NCBI RefSeq assembly: GCF_009707485.1
Contig: NZ_CP046121.1
Span: 1,240,001 to 1,304,000, forward strand
DNA length: 64,000 nucleotides
Reading direction: 5' to 3'
Origin: Nostocoides sp. HKS02
Lineage (GTDB): Bacteria; Actinomycetota; Actinomycetes; Actinomycetales; Dermatophilaceae
In this document: one piece after another, positions 36,989 through 49,020 of the stretch
How positions within the stretch are numbered: the first letter of the stretch is position 1
How the letters are laid out: every line of letters starts with the position of its first letter
Notes under the pieces: model-generated
The model's database searches: none
The model's input: the letters and a program-made list of their open reading frames with translations, nothing else
Told to the model about the DNA's origin: nothing
Made by a program: the position numbers and the translations under genes

Positions 36989-39117
36989 CTATGCGCTGTG
37001 GCTGACCTGGACCCCGTCCGGCACTCCCGAGAGGGTCACCTCACCAGCAGCGTCGACCTGCACCCTGACCTCGGCTCCGGCGACCCGCAGGCCGCTCACG
37101 CTCAGGGCACCGAACGGCGCGGGCCGGATCGGGCGCACCTCGAGGAGCCCGCGGGGCAGGTCGGCGCGCAACCCCAGGGCGACCGCCAACAACGCCCCCG
37201 CGGACGCCGCCGACCACGCCTGGGGCCGACACGCCGCGGGATAGGGCGCAGGCCGACCCATCATGGGCTGTCCCGAGTACAGCTCGGGCCAGCGGTAGTC
37301 GAAGGCGTCGCCCGCAGCGACCAGGGCGCGAAGGATCCGGGAGGCGGGGTCGGCGAGCCCCTCGCGGGCCAGCCCCAGCGCCGCGATCGCCGTGTCATGG
37401 GTCCACACCGACCCCGTGTGGTAGCCGATCGGGTTGAAGCCCCCGTTGCCGCTGCCGAACGTGCGGACGCCGAAGGCGTCGAGCAGCTCCGGCCCGGTCA
37501 GCTGCGCCGCGACGGACTCGGCCTGAGCGGCGTCGAGCACCCCCGTGCCGAGGACGTGACCCATGTTGGAGCCCAGTCCGTCGACGGGCGCGCCGTGACC
37601 GTCCAGCGCCATGGCGAGGTAGCGCCCTGCATCACCCTCGACCCAGTACGCGGCGTGGATCCGCTCGCGCAGCCCGCTGCCAGTCAGGCGTGCGGCCTCA
37701 CCCCCCGGCTCACCCAGGGCGTCGAGCAGGTCCGCCGCGCCGGTGAGCGCCTCCACGGCATACGCCTGCGCTTCGATGAGCGCGATGGGAGCCTCGGCCA
37801 CCCGGCCGTCCCGGAACCGCATGGAGTCGACCGAGTCCTTCCAGCCCTGGTTGGCCAGGCCGTGGCCGGTCGTGTCGAGGTACTTGAGCAGGCCGTCGGC
37901 GTCTGGCTGCCCGGGCCCGGTGATCCAGCCCAGGGCGGCGCGCAGGTGCGGCAGCAGCGAGCGCACCTGGTCCTGCGCCAACCCCCACCGCCAGGCATCC
38001 ACGAGCAGGCAGACCCACAGCGCCGTCGCGTCGACCGTGCCGTAGTAGAGCGGCGGGAGCTCGAGGTGCTCACCAGGGCTGCCGTATGCCGTGCGCCGCA
38101 CCTCGTGGGGAATCTTGCCGGGCTGCTCGGCCCGGTCGGGGTCGTCCCGGGTGCCCTGGCGGCGCGCGAGGGCACGAAGCGTGCCCGCGGCGAGCTCGGT
38201 GCCGAACGGCAGCATCATCCGGGCCGTCCAGATCGAGTCACGACCGAAGAGGGTGAGGTACCAAGGGGATCCCGCTGCGGCGAAGACGTCCGAAGGGTCG
38301 AGCGGATCGCGCAGCAACAGCTGGCGGAGGTCGTCGAGGGAGTGGGAGACCAGCGGCGCGAGCCGGGGTCATCGGCCGTGACGTCCACGGCTTGCCACGA
38401 GACGGCGTCGGCGCCGGGGTCGGCGTCGAAGCGCGAGACCTCACGGCGGGTGGCAGTGACCCTGAGGCGCCAGCTCACGCTCGCGCCGGGAGCCACGACG
38501 ACGCTACGGGTGGCGACCGCGTGGTCCGTGGAGGTCGTGATCGCGTCGGCGGGCGGCTCGAAGCCGACCTCGACGTCGTGTCGGAGGGTGACCAGGTGGA
38601 CCACGTCGCCGACGCGGGTTGGCGTGAGGACATCGCCGCGCACCCGCCCCGACTTCACCCAGGCGATCGGCGCACCGTCGGCACCGAGCTCGACCTCGAG
38701 GGTGGCCCGGACCTCGTCGGACGCCCGGGACGTCACGGTGATGTTCTCGACCATCGTCGCGTCGCCGAGCGTCCTGGTGCGGTGCACCTCGACGGTGGGA
38801 TCCGAGCCGGAGTTGCCCAGGCCTCGGGCCGCCCCGAAGAACTCGGCCCGCTCGCCCCGAGCAGATGACGCGACGGGGCTCGCCGGCTCGCCACCGACCC
38901 GGAGCACCAGACGGTCGAGCACCCTGGCATCGTCGAGGAAGACGCCCTGAGCGGTGCCGGGCTCGATGTCGCCTTGGGGCGAGGAGAGCTGGGTGGCATT
39001 GCCGTGGACGGTGATCGCCAGGTCGTGCAGCCACGGCTGACGCAACACGCCCTCCTGACGCTCGCTGGTGCGGGGTTCCTCGGCAGTCACGTCAGGGCCC
39101 TTCGTCGAGTTGGTCAC
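36989..39117 (-). CDS. glycogen-debranching-type amylo-alpha-1,6-glucosidase (frameshifted)
   Basis: A six-hairpin glycosidase related to bacterial glycogen debranching enzymes (GDE N-terminal domain plus MGH1-like catalytic half). The N-terminal part (from GTG 39117, with GGGAG before it) has [16 protein letters not shown] and [19 protein letters not shown]. At 38365-38368 a four-C run on the coding strand would need five Cs: this turns DDPGSRRW into [21 protein letters not shown] and joins the second frame, which contains [19 protein letters not shown], with the catalytic-site Arg-Asp, and [23 protein letters not shown]. The corrected product is 709 residues, the expected length. It would act on alpha-1,6 linkages of glycogen or related glucans. 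Confidence 0.88.
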
Positions 39118-39204
39118 CGGCGGCTCCCATCGTCTCGTGAGCGTGGTCGGCCCGCGTGCACACCAACAGCATTCCGGCCTCTGACGGCCGGCACGCGCCG
39201 AGGT

Positions 39205-39247
39205 CGGCGAGCACCTGAGCCAGTCTGCACTGGTCAGGTGCTCGCCG
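39205..39247. repeat. strong hairpin between two minus-strand genes
   Basis: CGGCGAGCACCTGAGCCAGT pairs with ACTGGTCAGGTGCTCGCCG around a CTGC loop, with one bulged G. It lies between the surface-protein gene and the glycosidase gene. It could end transcription of the surface-protein gene; no T-run follows. Confidence 0.6.
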
Positions 39248-39389
39248 AGGTCGTCCTAGGCCTGGCGGTGGCCAGTCCCACGAGGTCGGGACCGCCGTGG
39301 CGGGACGCCTACCGCTCACCCCATGACAGGCACCCGCCCAGCGGCGGCCGTGATCCGGATGCCGAGGAAGAGGCACAAGGCGGCCAGCA

Positions 39390-40523
39390 TCACCAGCATC
39401 CAGGGGTCTCCCCCGTCATGGCCAAGGCGCTCGCCTGGGCGGCACCCTGAGCAACAGCGCTTGCTGCGGCCAGGGCAGGCACCGCCGAGGCGGCCTGCCC
39501 AGTGGTCTGCCCGTCACCTGCGGTATCCGCCGCCGACGAGCTGGCGCTACCGACCGAAGCACCGTCAGTGCTCGACGAGCCAGTACCGGCAGGACCGGGA
39601 GGTGTGCTCGTGCTGTTTCCCGCCACGGCGATCGCGTTGCCACCTACGGTGACCGGCGCGCTCGCCGGCCCAGTGACCTGGTTGCCACCACCCGCCGAAC
39701 CCGAACCCGAAGTCGTCGACCCCGACGAGCTCGCCGGAGCAGCCGCCGCCGACGAGCCCGAAGAGCCCGCCGAGGAACCAGTGCTCGACGAGTCACCCAG
39801 CACAGCCACCGAGTTGCCCGTCACCGTGGACGGCGGTGCGGTGGGTGAGGTGACCTGGTTGCCACCACCCGCCGAACCCGAACCCGAAGTCGTCGACCCC
39901 GACGAGCTCGCCGGAGCAGCCGGCGAGGAGCCCGAAGGGGCCGATCCAGCCGAGGGACCGCTGCTCGACGAGTCACCCAGCACGGCCACCGAGTTGCCCG
40001 TCACCGTGGACGGCGGTGCGGTGGGTGAGGTGACCTGGTTGCCACCACCCGCCGAACCCGAACCCGAAGTCGTCGACCCGGGCGAGCTCGGCGGAGCAGT
40101 CGCCGCTGAAGAGCCCGAAGGGGCCGATCCAGTCGATGAACCAGTGCTCGACGAGTTGCCGAGCACAGCCACCGAGTTGCCCGTCACCGTGGACGGCGGT
40201 GCGGTGGGTGAGGTGACCTGGTTGCCACCACCCGCCGAACCCGAACCCGAAGTCGTCGACCCGGGCGAGCTCGCCGGAGCAGCCGCCGCCGACGAGCCCG
40301 AAGAGCCCGCCGAGGAACCACTGCTCGACGCGTTGCCGAGCACAGCCACCGAGTTACCGCCGGCGGTCACCGGCGCCGCTGGCGCGGTGGCGACCTGGTT
40401 GCCTCCGAGCGCGCTCTGCGTGCCCGTCGTACCTTCGTCAGCCGACGCGTGCCCTGCGAAGAACAGGATTCCGCCGCCGACCATGAGAGCCACTTCAAGG
40501 CCCCTACGCATGTATGCGTGCAT
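39390..40523 (-). CDS. chaplin-like repeat surface protein (C-terminal frameshift)
   Basis: A secreted repeat protein of 377 residues. The signal peptide is GLEVALMVGGGILFFAGHASA. Then come five related units of the form GGNQV..P.AP..V.GNSVAVLG, separated by Ser/Gly/Ala-rich linkers. The GNQ and GN(S/A)(V/I)AV pattern resembles chaplin domains without their cysteines. The C-terminus ends abruptly as LAMTGETPGCW, but one extra C in the four-C run at 39403-39406 would give LAMTGETPWMLVMLAALCLF, a membrane anchor, and end at 39316 (402 residues). AGGAAGGGAA precedes ATG 40523. A surface-coat role is inferred, not shown. Confidence 0.75.
   Translation of the reverse strand: MHAYMRRGLEVALMVGGGILFFAGHASADEGTTGTQSALGGNQVATAPAAPVTAGGNSVAVLGNASSSGSSAGSSGSSAAAAPASSPGSTTSGSGSAGGGNQVTSPTAPPSTVTGNSVAVLGNSSSTGSSTGSAPSGSSAATAPPSSPGSTTSGSGSAGGGNQVTSPTAPPSTVTGNSVAVLGDSSSSGPSAGSAPSGSSPAAPASSSGSTTSGSGSAGGGNQVTSPTAPPSTVTGNSVAVLGDSSSTGSSAGSSGSSAAAAPASSSGSTTSGSGSAGGGNQVTGPASAPVTVGGNAIAVAGNSTSTPPGPAGTGSSSTDGASVGSASSSAADTAGDGQTTGQAASAVPALAAASAVAQGAAQASALAMTGETPGCW
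39640..40390 (-). repeat. ~180-bp tandem repeats in the surface-protein gene
   Basis: The surface-protein gene contains four to five repeats of about 180 bases (spacings of 180, 183 and 177 by marker sequence). Three copies share long identical stretches, including the region encoding AGGGNQVTSPTAPPSTVTGN. Such homogeneity implies recent duplication or gene conversion and a chance of copy-number change or assembly error. Confidence 0.85.
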
Positions 40524-40605
40524 GGTTGTTCCCTTCCTGTGATGCGTGGTGTCCGCCTGCTGGCGGCTGTCGCTCATGGCGCAGAGTTCGGCGCCAGAGC
40601 TCGCA

Positions 40606-41445
40606 TCAGCCAGGTCGGTGGCCGGGCTCCTGGGCAATCGCGCTGCGTGCGCCCGGGGTGTGCTCGCCACACCGGGCGTATGCCGGGTGAGGCAGGATGT
40701 GGGCGCGGTCCGTCAGCGCCAAGTCCGTTGCCGCAGAGCCACTCCCGCCAGCAACCGGAGATGGGGTCGTCATCAGGCCCCACGGCACGCCAAAGCCATC
40801 TCCCCCGCCACGGGCCGGGACACCATCGGGCTCGGTCGTCGCCCGAGGCTGCGACGCGGTGGTGGCAGCGGAGGTCGCGCCACCTGCGTGTGGCAGCCCT
40901 GGAGCAGTCGTCACCCCGACGGCCTGCGTGGCGCCGGTCTCAGCCGCCTCGACCTGAGTCGCGGCAACCACACCGGGGGCGCCGCCCTCAAGCATGCCGC
41001 GAGCCTCGGCCGCGAGGGTTGGGACAGCCGGCAGCTCCACGCCCAGCGGCACGGTGGACAGGGCGGCCAGAGCCGGCAGTGTGGGGGCGGCAGGCAGAGC
41101 CGGCAGTGTGGGGACGGCCGGCAAAGCCGATCGTGCGGCGGTGGCGGGGCTGGCGGCCACCGAGGTCACGACGGCGCGAACGGCACCGGTGACCGGCCGC
41201 ACGGTCTGAACGACCGCAGCGGTGACCCGGTGCTGGGGCCGGCGACCGGCCGGCATACCCATCTTGGGCTGCACCGGGGTCAGACGCTCCCGAGCGGAGT
41301 GGGTCGCGGTCGCCCGAAGGGGGCCCTGGACCGGGGCTTCGTCAGCTCGGGCGTCAGCCGCACCGAACAGCACCCAGACAACACACAGGAATCCCGCGCA
41401 GAGCGCAAGCCGCAGAAGGCTCAACCGCGAGCCGATCCCTGGCAT
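40606..41445 (-). CDS. secreted Ala/Pro/Thr-rich protein
   Basis: A 279-residue protein with a clear export signal (SRLSLLRLALCAGFLCVVWVLFGAADARA, cleavage near ARADE). The mature part is low in complexity and rich in Ala, Pro, Thr and Val, with a repetitive core PALPAVPTLPALPAAPTLPALAAL near residue 120. No domain is recognised. GGGGATCC stands before ATG 41445. It lies 82 bases upstream of the chaplin-like gene in the same direction, so the two may form a cell-surface unit. I could not tell whether the abrupt end, EPGHRPG, is original. Confidence 0.7.
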   Translation of the reverse strand: MPGIGSRLSLLRLALCAGFLCVVWVLFGAADARADEAPVQGPLRATATHSARERLTPVQPKMGMPAGRRPQHRVTAAVVQTVRPVTGAVRAVVTSVAASPATAARSALPAVPTLPALPAAPTLPALAALSTVPLGVELPAVPTLAAEARGMLEGGAPGVVAATQVEAAETGATQAVGVTTAPGLPHAGGATSAATTASQPRATTEPDGVPARGGGDGFGVPWGLMTTPSPVAGGSGSAATDLALTDRAHILPHPAYARCGEHTPGARSAIAQEPGHRPG

Positions 41446-41524
41446 GTGGATCCCCGAACTCCCCAGCTCAAGGCGCACTTGCTTTCAACTGCTTCGAGTT
41501 GAACACGGACACGTGCACACCGCA

Positions 41525-41573
41525 ACCCAGAGCTCGGCAAAGTCGCAGGCCAGAGGCCTGCCGAGCTCTGGGT
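41525..41573 (-). terminator. terminator after aconitase
   Basis: A perfect 15-base stem (ACCCAGAGCTCGGCA with TGCCGAGCTCTGGGT) encloses a 19-base loop that can itself pair (AGGCC/GGCCT). It begins about 30 bases after the aconitase stop and points to intrinsic termination. Confidence 0.8.
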
Positions 41574-41605
41574 GGCGGTGGCACGGACCGCCCCGGAGGG
41601 CAGCG

Positions 41606-44413
<2,808 letters not shown>

Positions 44414-44462
44414 TGGCTGGCTCCTTCGATGCTCGGGGTCGACTGCGTCGTCGTGCTCGATT

Positions 44463-44480
44463 TATCTTGACATCAAGATA
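44463..44480 (-). promoter_or_regulatory. palindromic operator before aconitase
   Basis: TATCTTGA-CA-TCAAGATA is an inverted repeat with eight-base arms and a two-base centre, AT-rich in a GC-rich region. It lies about 50 bases before the aconitase GTG and contains the stop codon (44473-44475) of the upstream thioesterase gene. A dimeric regulator is implied; I do not name it. Confidence 0.75.
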
Positions 44481-44928
44481 CCACGGTGAGTGAGCCGTGG
44501 CTCTGATCCTGCTCCAACGCCGCGCGCAACGAAAGCGGGAGCTCACGTTTGGTGCGCTCCGTGAGCCCTGCCGCGACATACGTGATGGTCAGGACTGCGC
44601 ACAGCTCGCCGTCCCCCTCACGGTGGATCTCGTGCCGCAGGGTGAACGAGGTCGTACCCACCCGCACCGGCCGGACCAGGATCTCGGCGTGGTCGCCGGC
44701 AGCCAGGCTGGCGAGCCACTCGATGTCGGCGTGACGCACGAGGGGCATGGCGTCGGCCGCCTTCGCGTCCTCGATCCCGAACCCTCGCGAGGCGCAGTAC
44801 GCGAGACGGGCGTCGTCGCACCATGCGAGGTACCACGCGTTGAACACCACCCCCACCTGGTCCACCTCGTAGAAATGGACCTCGACCCGGTGGGTGAATG
44901 GCGTGGGCTCTGGGGCGCGTTCGGTCAC
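44473..44928 (-). CDS. acyl-CoA thioesterase-like protein (4HBT)
   Basis: A 151-residue hotdog-fold thioesterase related to YbgC. The active region is VEVHFYEVDQVGVVFNAWYLAWCDDAR, where the usual Tyr/Asp-Gly motif appears as EVDQVGVVFNA, followed by PLVRHADIEWLASLAAGDHAEI. It would hydrolyse short acyl-CoA esters. GTG 44928 starts nine bases after the methyltransferase stop, so the two are co-transcribed. Its stop codon lies within the palindrome that precedes aconitase, so regulator binding could affect both readthrough and acnA initiation. Confidence 0.87.
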   Translation of the reverse strand: MTERAPEPTPFTHRVEVHFYEVDQVGVVFNAWYLAWCDDARLAYCASRGFGIEDAKAADAMPLVRHADIEWLASLAAGDHAEILVRPVRVGTTSFTLRHEIHREGDGELCAVLTITYVAAGLTERTKRELPLSLRAALEQDQSHGSLTVVS

Positions 44929-44937
44929 CCACCGAGC

Positions 44938-46239
44938 CTAGGTCACCGGTGCGCTCGCCCGAGCTTCCCCCGGCGCGAACAGGGCGATGCACTCGAGGTG
45001 GTGCGTCATGGGGAAGGCGTCGAAGGCGCGCAGCTCGCGCAGGTGGTAGCCGTGGTCGCGAAGGTATGCCGTGTCCCGGGCGAGCGCGGCCGGGTCGCAG
45101 GCGACGTAGGCGATCGCCCGGGGTGCCAGCTGCGCGAGCTGGTCGACCACTGCTCGACCGGCACCGGTCCGCGGGGGGTCGAGGACGACCACGTCGGCGG
45201 TCAGGGGCAGCAACGGGTGACGGCGCAGCTTGCGCGGCCGCTGGGTGCGGCGGGGCGCGGGCCCCGACCGGCTCGCCCGAGGCACGCCGAAGGCGTCGTC
45301 CACGCGGCCGCGCACCGCCACGACCGAGGGGTATGCCGCGAGGTTGGCTGCCGCGGACGCGACCGCCTCGGGGTCGGACTCCACGGCAACGACCCGACCA
45401 CCGTCGCCCACCGCGGTGGCGAGCGCGGTCGCGAAGAGGCCGACACCGGCATACAGGTCGAGGGCGGTCTCACCCGGGTGCGGTGCGAGGAGCTCGAGGA
45501 CGACGTCGACGAACGTCGCTGCCGCCCCCGGGTGCACCTGCCAGAAGCCCCGCGCGGACACCTCGAAGTCCGCGGAGAACCGTTTCCCGGCAACGCGTTC
45601 CACCACGACGGGGATGTCGTCGCCCTGCGCTGGGAGGCCCACCGTGACCGGAGCTCCGATCGAGGGCACGACGACGTCGACCCCCTCGTGCCCCTGCCAG
45701 TCGGCACGCAGGACCCCCGTGTCGAGGACCCTCGGGTCGGCGATGAGGCAGGTGTCGATGGGCACGACGGCGTGCGACCGGTGCTCACGCAGGCCCGCTC
45801 GGCCCGAGGGGTCCACGGCGAACTCGACCCGGGTGCGCCAGCCCAGGCCGTCGACGTCACCGGGAACGGGTTCGACGACCACGTCGACCTCCATCCCGGC
45901 CAGCCGGCTGAACTGCTCACGGACGACCGCGGCCTTGAGGTCGCGCTGGTAGGTCAGGTCCGCGTGCTGCCAGTCGCAGCCGCCACACAGGCCGGGACCG
46001 GCATACGGACACGGTGCCGGCACGCGGCGGGGACTCGCGGTGAGGACCTCGACGCAGTCGGCCCGGACGAACCGCTGGCCTCCACGGGCCTCGGTCACCT
46101 GGGCGCGGACCTGCTCACCGGGCAGGGCGTGCCGGACGAAGACGACCCGGCCCTCGTGTCGTGCGACGCAGAAGCCGCCGTGGGCCACGGGGCCGACCTC
46201 GACCTCGACGAGGTCTCCGACGGCCAGGTCGGCCGTCAC
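44938..46239 (-). CDS. TrmA/RlmD-family RNA (uracil-5-)methyltransferase
   Basis: A 433-residue RNA methyltransferase. An N-terminal TRAM domain (VGDLVEVEVGPVAHGGFCVARH) is followed by an Fe-S type cysteine cluster CPYAGPGLCGGCDWQH. Motif I is ALDLYAGVGLFATALA, the NPP-like motif is DVVVLDPPRTGAGRAVVDQL, and the catalytic cysteine is in YVACDPAALARD. Whether it modifies tRNA or rRNA cannot be read. GTG 46239 is preferred because it gives a family-like N-terminus; a TTG at 46257 overlapping the permease stop is the alternative. In Mycobacterium the homologue (recalled as Rv2689c) also precedes the APC permease gene. Confidence 0.92.
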   Translation of the reverse strand: MTADLAVGDLVEVEVGPVAHGGFCVARHEGRVVFVRHALPGEQVRAQVTEARGGQRFVRADCVEVLTASPRRVPAPCPYAGPGLCGGCDWQHADLTYQRDLKAAVVREQFSRLAGMEVDVVVEPVPGDVDGLGWRTRVEFAVDPSGRAGLREHRSHAVVPIDTCLIADPRVLDTGVLRADWQGHEGVDVVVPSIGAPVTVGLPAQGDDIPVVVERVAGKRFSADFEVSARGFWQVHPGAAATFVDVVLELLAPHPGETALDLYAGVGLFATALATAVGDGGRVVAVESDPEAVASAAANLAAYPSVVAVRGRVDDAFGVPRASRSGPAPRRTQRPRKLRRHPLLPLTADVVVLDPPRTGAGRAVVDQLAQLAPRAIAYVACDPAALARDTAYLRDHGYHLRELRAFDAFPMTHHLECIALFAPGEARASAPVT

Positions 46240-46246
46240 CGGGTCG

Positions 46247-48262
46247 TCACTGGCCAAGGCGGACCGAACCGGCCGTGGGGCCGTCGAAACGCTCCTCCTG
46301 GCCCTCGGAGGAGGCCAGCTGCCATGGCACGCTCGCCACCATCACACCCGGGGTGAACAGCAGCCGGCCCTTGAGCCGCAAGGCACTCTGGTTGTGCAGC
46401 ACCTGCTCGTACCACTTGCCCAGCACGTACTCGGGGATGTAGACGACGACCACGTCACGGGGGTGCCCAGAGCGCAAGGACTTGACGTACTCGACGACGG
46501 GGCGGGTGATCTCGCGGTACGGGGAGTCGAGCGCCTTGAGCGGCACGGGGATGTCGCGCCGGTCCCACTCGTCCTGGAGCGCCTTGGTCTCGTCGGGTTC
46601 GACGTTGACCGTGATCGCCTCGAGCTTCGACGGCCGGGTGGCGCGGGCGTACGCGAGCGCCCGCAGCGTCGGCTTGTGGATCTTGGAGACCAGCACGATC
46701 GCGTGGACCCGACTCGGCAGCATCTGGGCGTCGACATCGTCCTCGCTCACCCGCAGCTCGTCACGGACGCGCTCGTAGTGCTTGTGGATGCGCAGCATGA
46801 TGAAGAACAGCACCACCATCGCGGCGATGGCGTAGCCGGCTCCGTGGACGAACTTGGTCAGCAGCACGACCACGAGCACGAGCCCCGACATGGTGGCGCC
46901 GATGGCGTTGATCACCCGGCTGCGCATCATCCGGGCACGGACCGCGGCGTCACGCTCGAGACGCAGGTGCCGGTTCCAGTGCCGGATCATGCCGGTCTGG
47001 CTGAGCGTGAACGACACGAACACGCCGACGATGTAGAGCTGGATCAGCTTGGTGACCTCAGCGTTGTAGAGCACGATGAGGAACCCGGCGGCCCCCGCGA
47101 GGATGAGGATGCCGTTGGAGAATGCCAGCCGGTCGCCGCGGGTGTGCAGCTGGCGCGGCAGGTAGCCGTCCTTGGCCAGGATCGAGCCCAGCACCGGGAA
47201 GCCGTTGAAGGCCGTGTTGGCCGCCAGGATGAGGATCAGGCCGGCGACGATGGACACGAGGATCACGCCGGGCTGGAACCCATGGAAGACGGCCTTGGCC
47301 ACCTGGCCCATGATCGTGTCCTGGACGTAGCCGGAGCCGACGGGCTTGCCGTTGCGCAGCAGCTGGGTCGCGGGGTTCTCGGCGTACTTGATGCCGGTCC
47401 ACTTGGCCAGGGTCAGCATCGACATGAGCATTACGACGGCGATCACGCCCATGAGGAGCAGCGTCGTGGCGGCGTTCTGGCTCTTCGGCTTCTTGAAGGC
47501 CGGCACGCCGTTGGAGATGGCCTCCACCCCGGTGAGTGCGGCACAGCCCGAGGAGAAGGCGCGCAGGAGCAGGAAGAGCATCGCGAACTGCCCGAGCGAG
47601 CTGAACCCCTTCTCCGGGGCCAGCGTCAGGGAGGCGCTCTCGGCGTGCGGCAGGGTGCCCGAGAGCTCGCGCACCAGCCCGACCAGACCCATACCGATGA
47701 CGCTGGCCATGAAGAGGTAGACAGGGAACGCGAAGGCCATGCCGGACTCGCGGACCCCACGCAGGTTCATCGCCGTGAGCACGACCACCAAGGCAACGGC
47801 CACGACGACCTCGTGGCCACGAAGCACGGGCAGCGCCGCCGCGGCGTTCTGGACGCCCGAGGAGATCGAGACGGCAACGGTGAGGACGTAGTCCACCAGC
47901 AGGGCGGCTGCCACCGTGAGGCCCGCCTTGGGGCCCAGGTTGGTATTGGCCACCTCGTAGTCGCCGCCACCGGAGGGGTACGCGTGCACGTTCTGGCGGT
48001 AGGACGCGACCACCACGAGCATGACGAACACGACGCACAGCCCGATCTGCCACGAGTGGGTCAGGGCCAGCAGTCCGCCAGCCAGCCCGAGCGTCAGGAA
48101 GATCTCGTCAGGGGCGTAGGCCACGGACGACAGGGCGTCGCTGGCAAAGATGGGCAGGGCGAGCTTCTTGGGCAAGAGCGTCTCGCCGAGGCGGTCGCTG
48201 CGCATGGCGCGGCCGAGAAGTACGCGCTTGAGGACGCGTCCAGAGGATGGCACGGCCAACAC
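46247..48262 (-). CDS. APC-superfamily permease, KimA-like
   Basis: A 671-residue membrane protein with twelve or so hydrophobic spans and a C-terminal cytoplasmic region of about 170 residues (LPSRVHAIVLVSKIHKPTLRALAYA and HPRDVVVVYIPEYVLGKWY). The motif FASDALSSVAYAPDEIFLTLGLAG and YPSGGGDYEVANTNLGPKAGL place it near KimA/YdaO-type potassium importers rather than ordinary amino-acid permeases. Its divergent neighbours are two TrkA-type proteins, which strengthens a potassium role. The 71-base gap before ceoB is too short for a c-di-AMP riboswitch. Direct evidence for K+ transport is lacking. Confidence 0.88.
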   Translation of the reverse strand: MLAVPSSGRVLKRVLLGRAMRSDRLGETLLPKKLALPIFASDALSSVAYAPDEIFLTLGLAGGLLALTHSWQIGLCVVFVMLVVVASYRQNVHAYPSGGGDYEVANTNLGPKAGLTVAAALLVDYVLTVAVSISSGVQNAAAALPVLRGHEVVVAVALVVVLTAMNLRGVRESGMAFAFPVYLFMASVIGMGLVGLVRELSGTLPHAESASLTLAPEKGFSSLGQFAMLFLLLRAFSSGCAALTGVEAISNGVPAFKKPKSQNAATTLLLMGVIAVVMLMSMLTLAKWTGIKYAENPATQLLRNGKPVGSGYVQDTIMGQVAKAVFHGFQPGVILVSIVAGLILILAANTAFNGFPVLGSILAKDGYLPRQLHTRGDRLAFSNGILILAGAAGFLIVLYNAEVTKLIQLYIVGVFVSFTLSQTGMIRHWNRHLRLERDAAVRARMMRSRVINAIGATMSGLVLVVVLLTKFVHGAGYAIAAMVVLFFIMLRIHKHYERVRDELRVSEDDVDAQMLPSRVHAIVLVSKIHKPTLRALAYARATRPSKLEAITVNVEPDETKALQDEWDRRDIPVPLKALDSPYREITRPVVEYVKSLRSGHPRDVVVVYIPEYVLGKWYEQVLHNQSALRLKGRLLFTPGVMVASVPWQLASSEGQEERFDGPTAGSVRLGQ

Positions 48263-48333
48263 TCTAGGCGGCTGGCGAAGGCACTGCGCGACACCCCGCG
48301 CTGGCGTGGGGCCGCCGGTGTACCGTCGGCGTC

Positions 48334-49002
48334 GTGCATTTCGTCATCATGGGCTGCGGCCGAGTCGGCTCGTCCCTGGCCGTGAGCCTCGAGAGCGGGG
48401 GCCACGACGTCGCGGTCATCGACCAGGAGGAGTCGGCCTTCCGCCGACTGGGGTCGGCCTTCGAGGGTCGGCGCGTCACCGGGGTCGGTTTCGACCGGGA
48501 CACCCTCATCGAGGCTGGCATCGACAAGGCCTACGCGTTCGCCGCGGTCTCGAGCGGCGACAACTCCAACATCCTGGCCGCCCGAGTGGCGCGCGAGACC
48601 TTCGGGGTCGAGCACGTCGTGGCGCGCATCTACGACCCCGGCCGGGCCGAGGTCTACCAGCGCCTCGGCATACCCACCGTCGCCACGGTGAAGTGGACCG
48701 CCGACCAGATGCTCCGCCGGCTGCTGCCCCAGGGCCACGTCCCCGAGCTCGTCGACCCGTCCGGCAACGTCGTGGTGGCCGAGGTCACCGTGCACCCCGG
48801 CTGGGTCGGGCACCGGCTCACCGCCCTGGAGGCCGCCACCGGCGCGCGCACGGCCTACCTGACCCGCCTCGGGTCGGGCATCCTGCCGGGCCCGGACGCC
48901 GTCTTCCAGGAGGGCGACCTGCTGCACCTCACCACGCTGGCCACCGAGCTGGCCGGGGTCGAGCGCATCCTCGACGCCCCACCCAGCACGACCGACTCCT
49001 GA
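48334..49002 (+). CDS. ceoB: TrkA-family potassium uptake protein (CeoB-like)
   Basis: A 222-residue cytosolic regulatory subunit with an N-terminal Rossmann fold (MHFVIMGCGRVGSSLAVSL, ending VVARIYDPGRAEVYQRLG) and a C-terminal RCK-C type part (VAEVTVHPGWVGHRLTALEA, GDLLHLTTL). It binds nucleotides and gates a K+ channel or transporter. GTG 48334. In M. tuberculosis ceoB (recalled as Rv2691) sits divergent from an APC permease as here. CeoC follows after 18 bases. No membrane-pore Trk subunit lies in the window. Confidence 0.93.
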   Translation: MHFVIMGCGRVGSSLAVSLESGGHDVAVIDQEESAFRRLGSAFEGRRVTGVGFDRDTLIEAGIDKAYAFAAVSSGDNSNILAARVARETFGVEHVVARIYDPGRAEVYQRLGIPTVATVKWTADQMLRRLLPQGHVPELVDPSGNVVVAEVTVHPGWVGHRLTALEAATGARTAYLTRLGSGILPGPDAVFQEGDLLHLTTLATELAGVERILDAPPSTTDS

Positions 49003-49020
49003 GGACGAAGGACACACACA

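Noticed and set aside
39502..40542. Long plus-strand frame rich in Pro, Glu and Val across the repeat region
   Set aside because: It is the complement of the repeat surface-protein gene; the repeating PAEPEPEVVDP reading follows from that gene's DNA repeats and has no ribosome binding site or homologous domain.
48263..48333. c-di-AMP (ydaO-type) riboswitch before the KimA-like gene
   Set aside because: The gap to the divergent ceoB start is only 71 bases, too short for that RNA, and no conserved core is visible.
46040..48385. Long His/Asp/Gln-rich plus-strand frame opposite the permease
   Set aside because: Antisense shadow of the permease gene; its composition reflects codon complementarity only.
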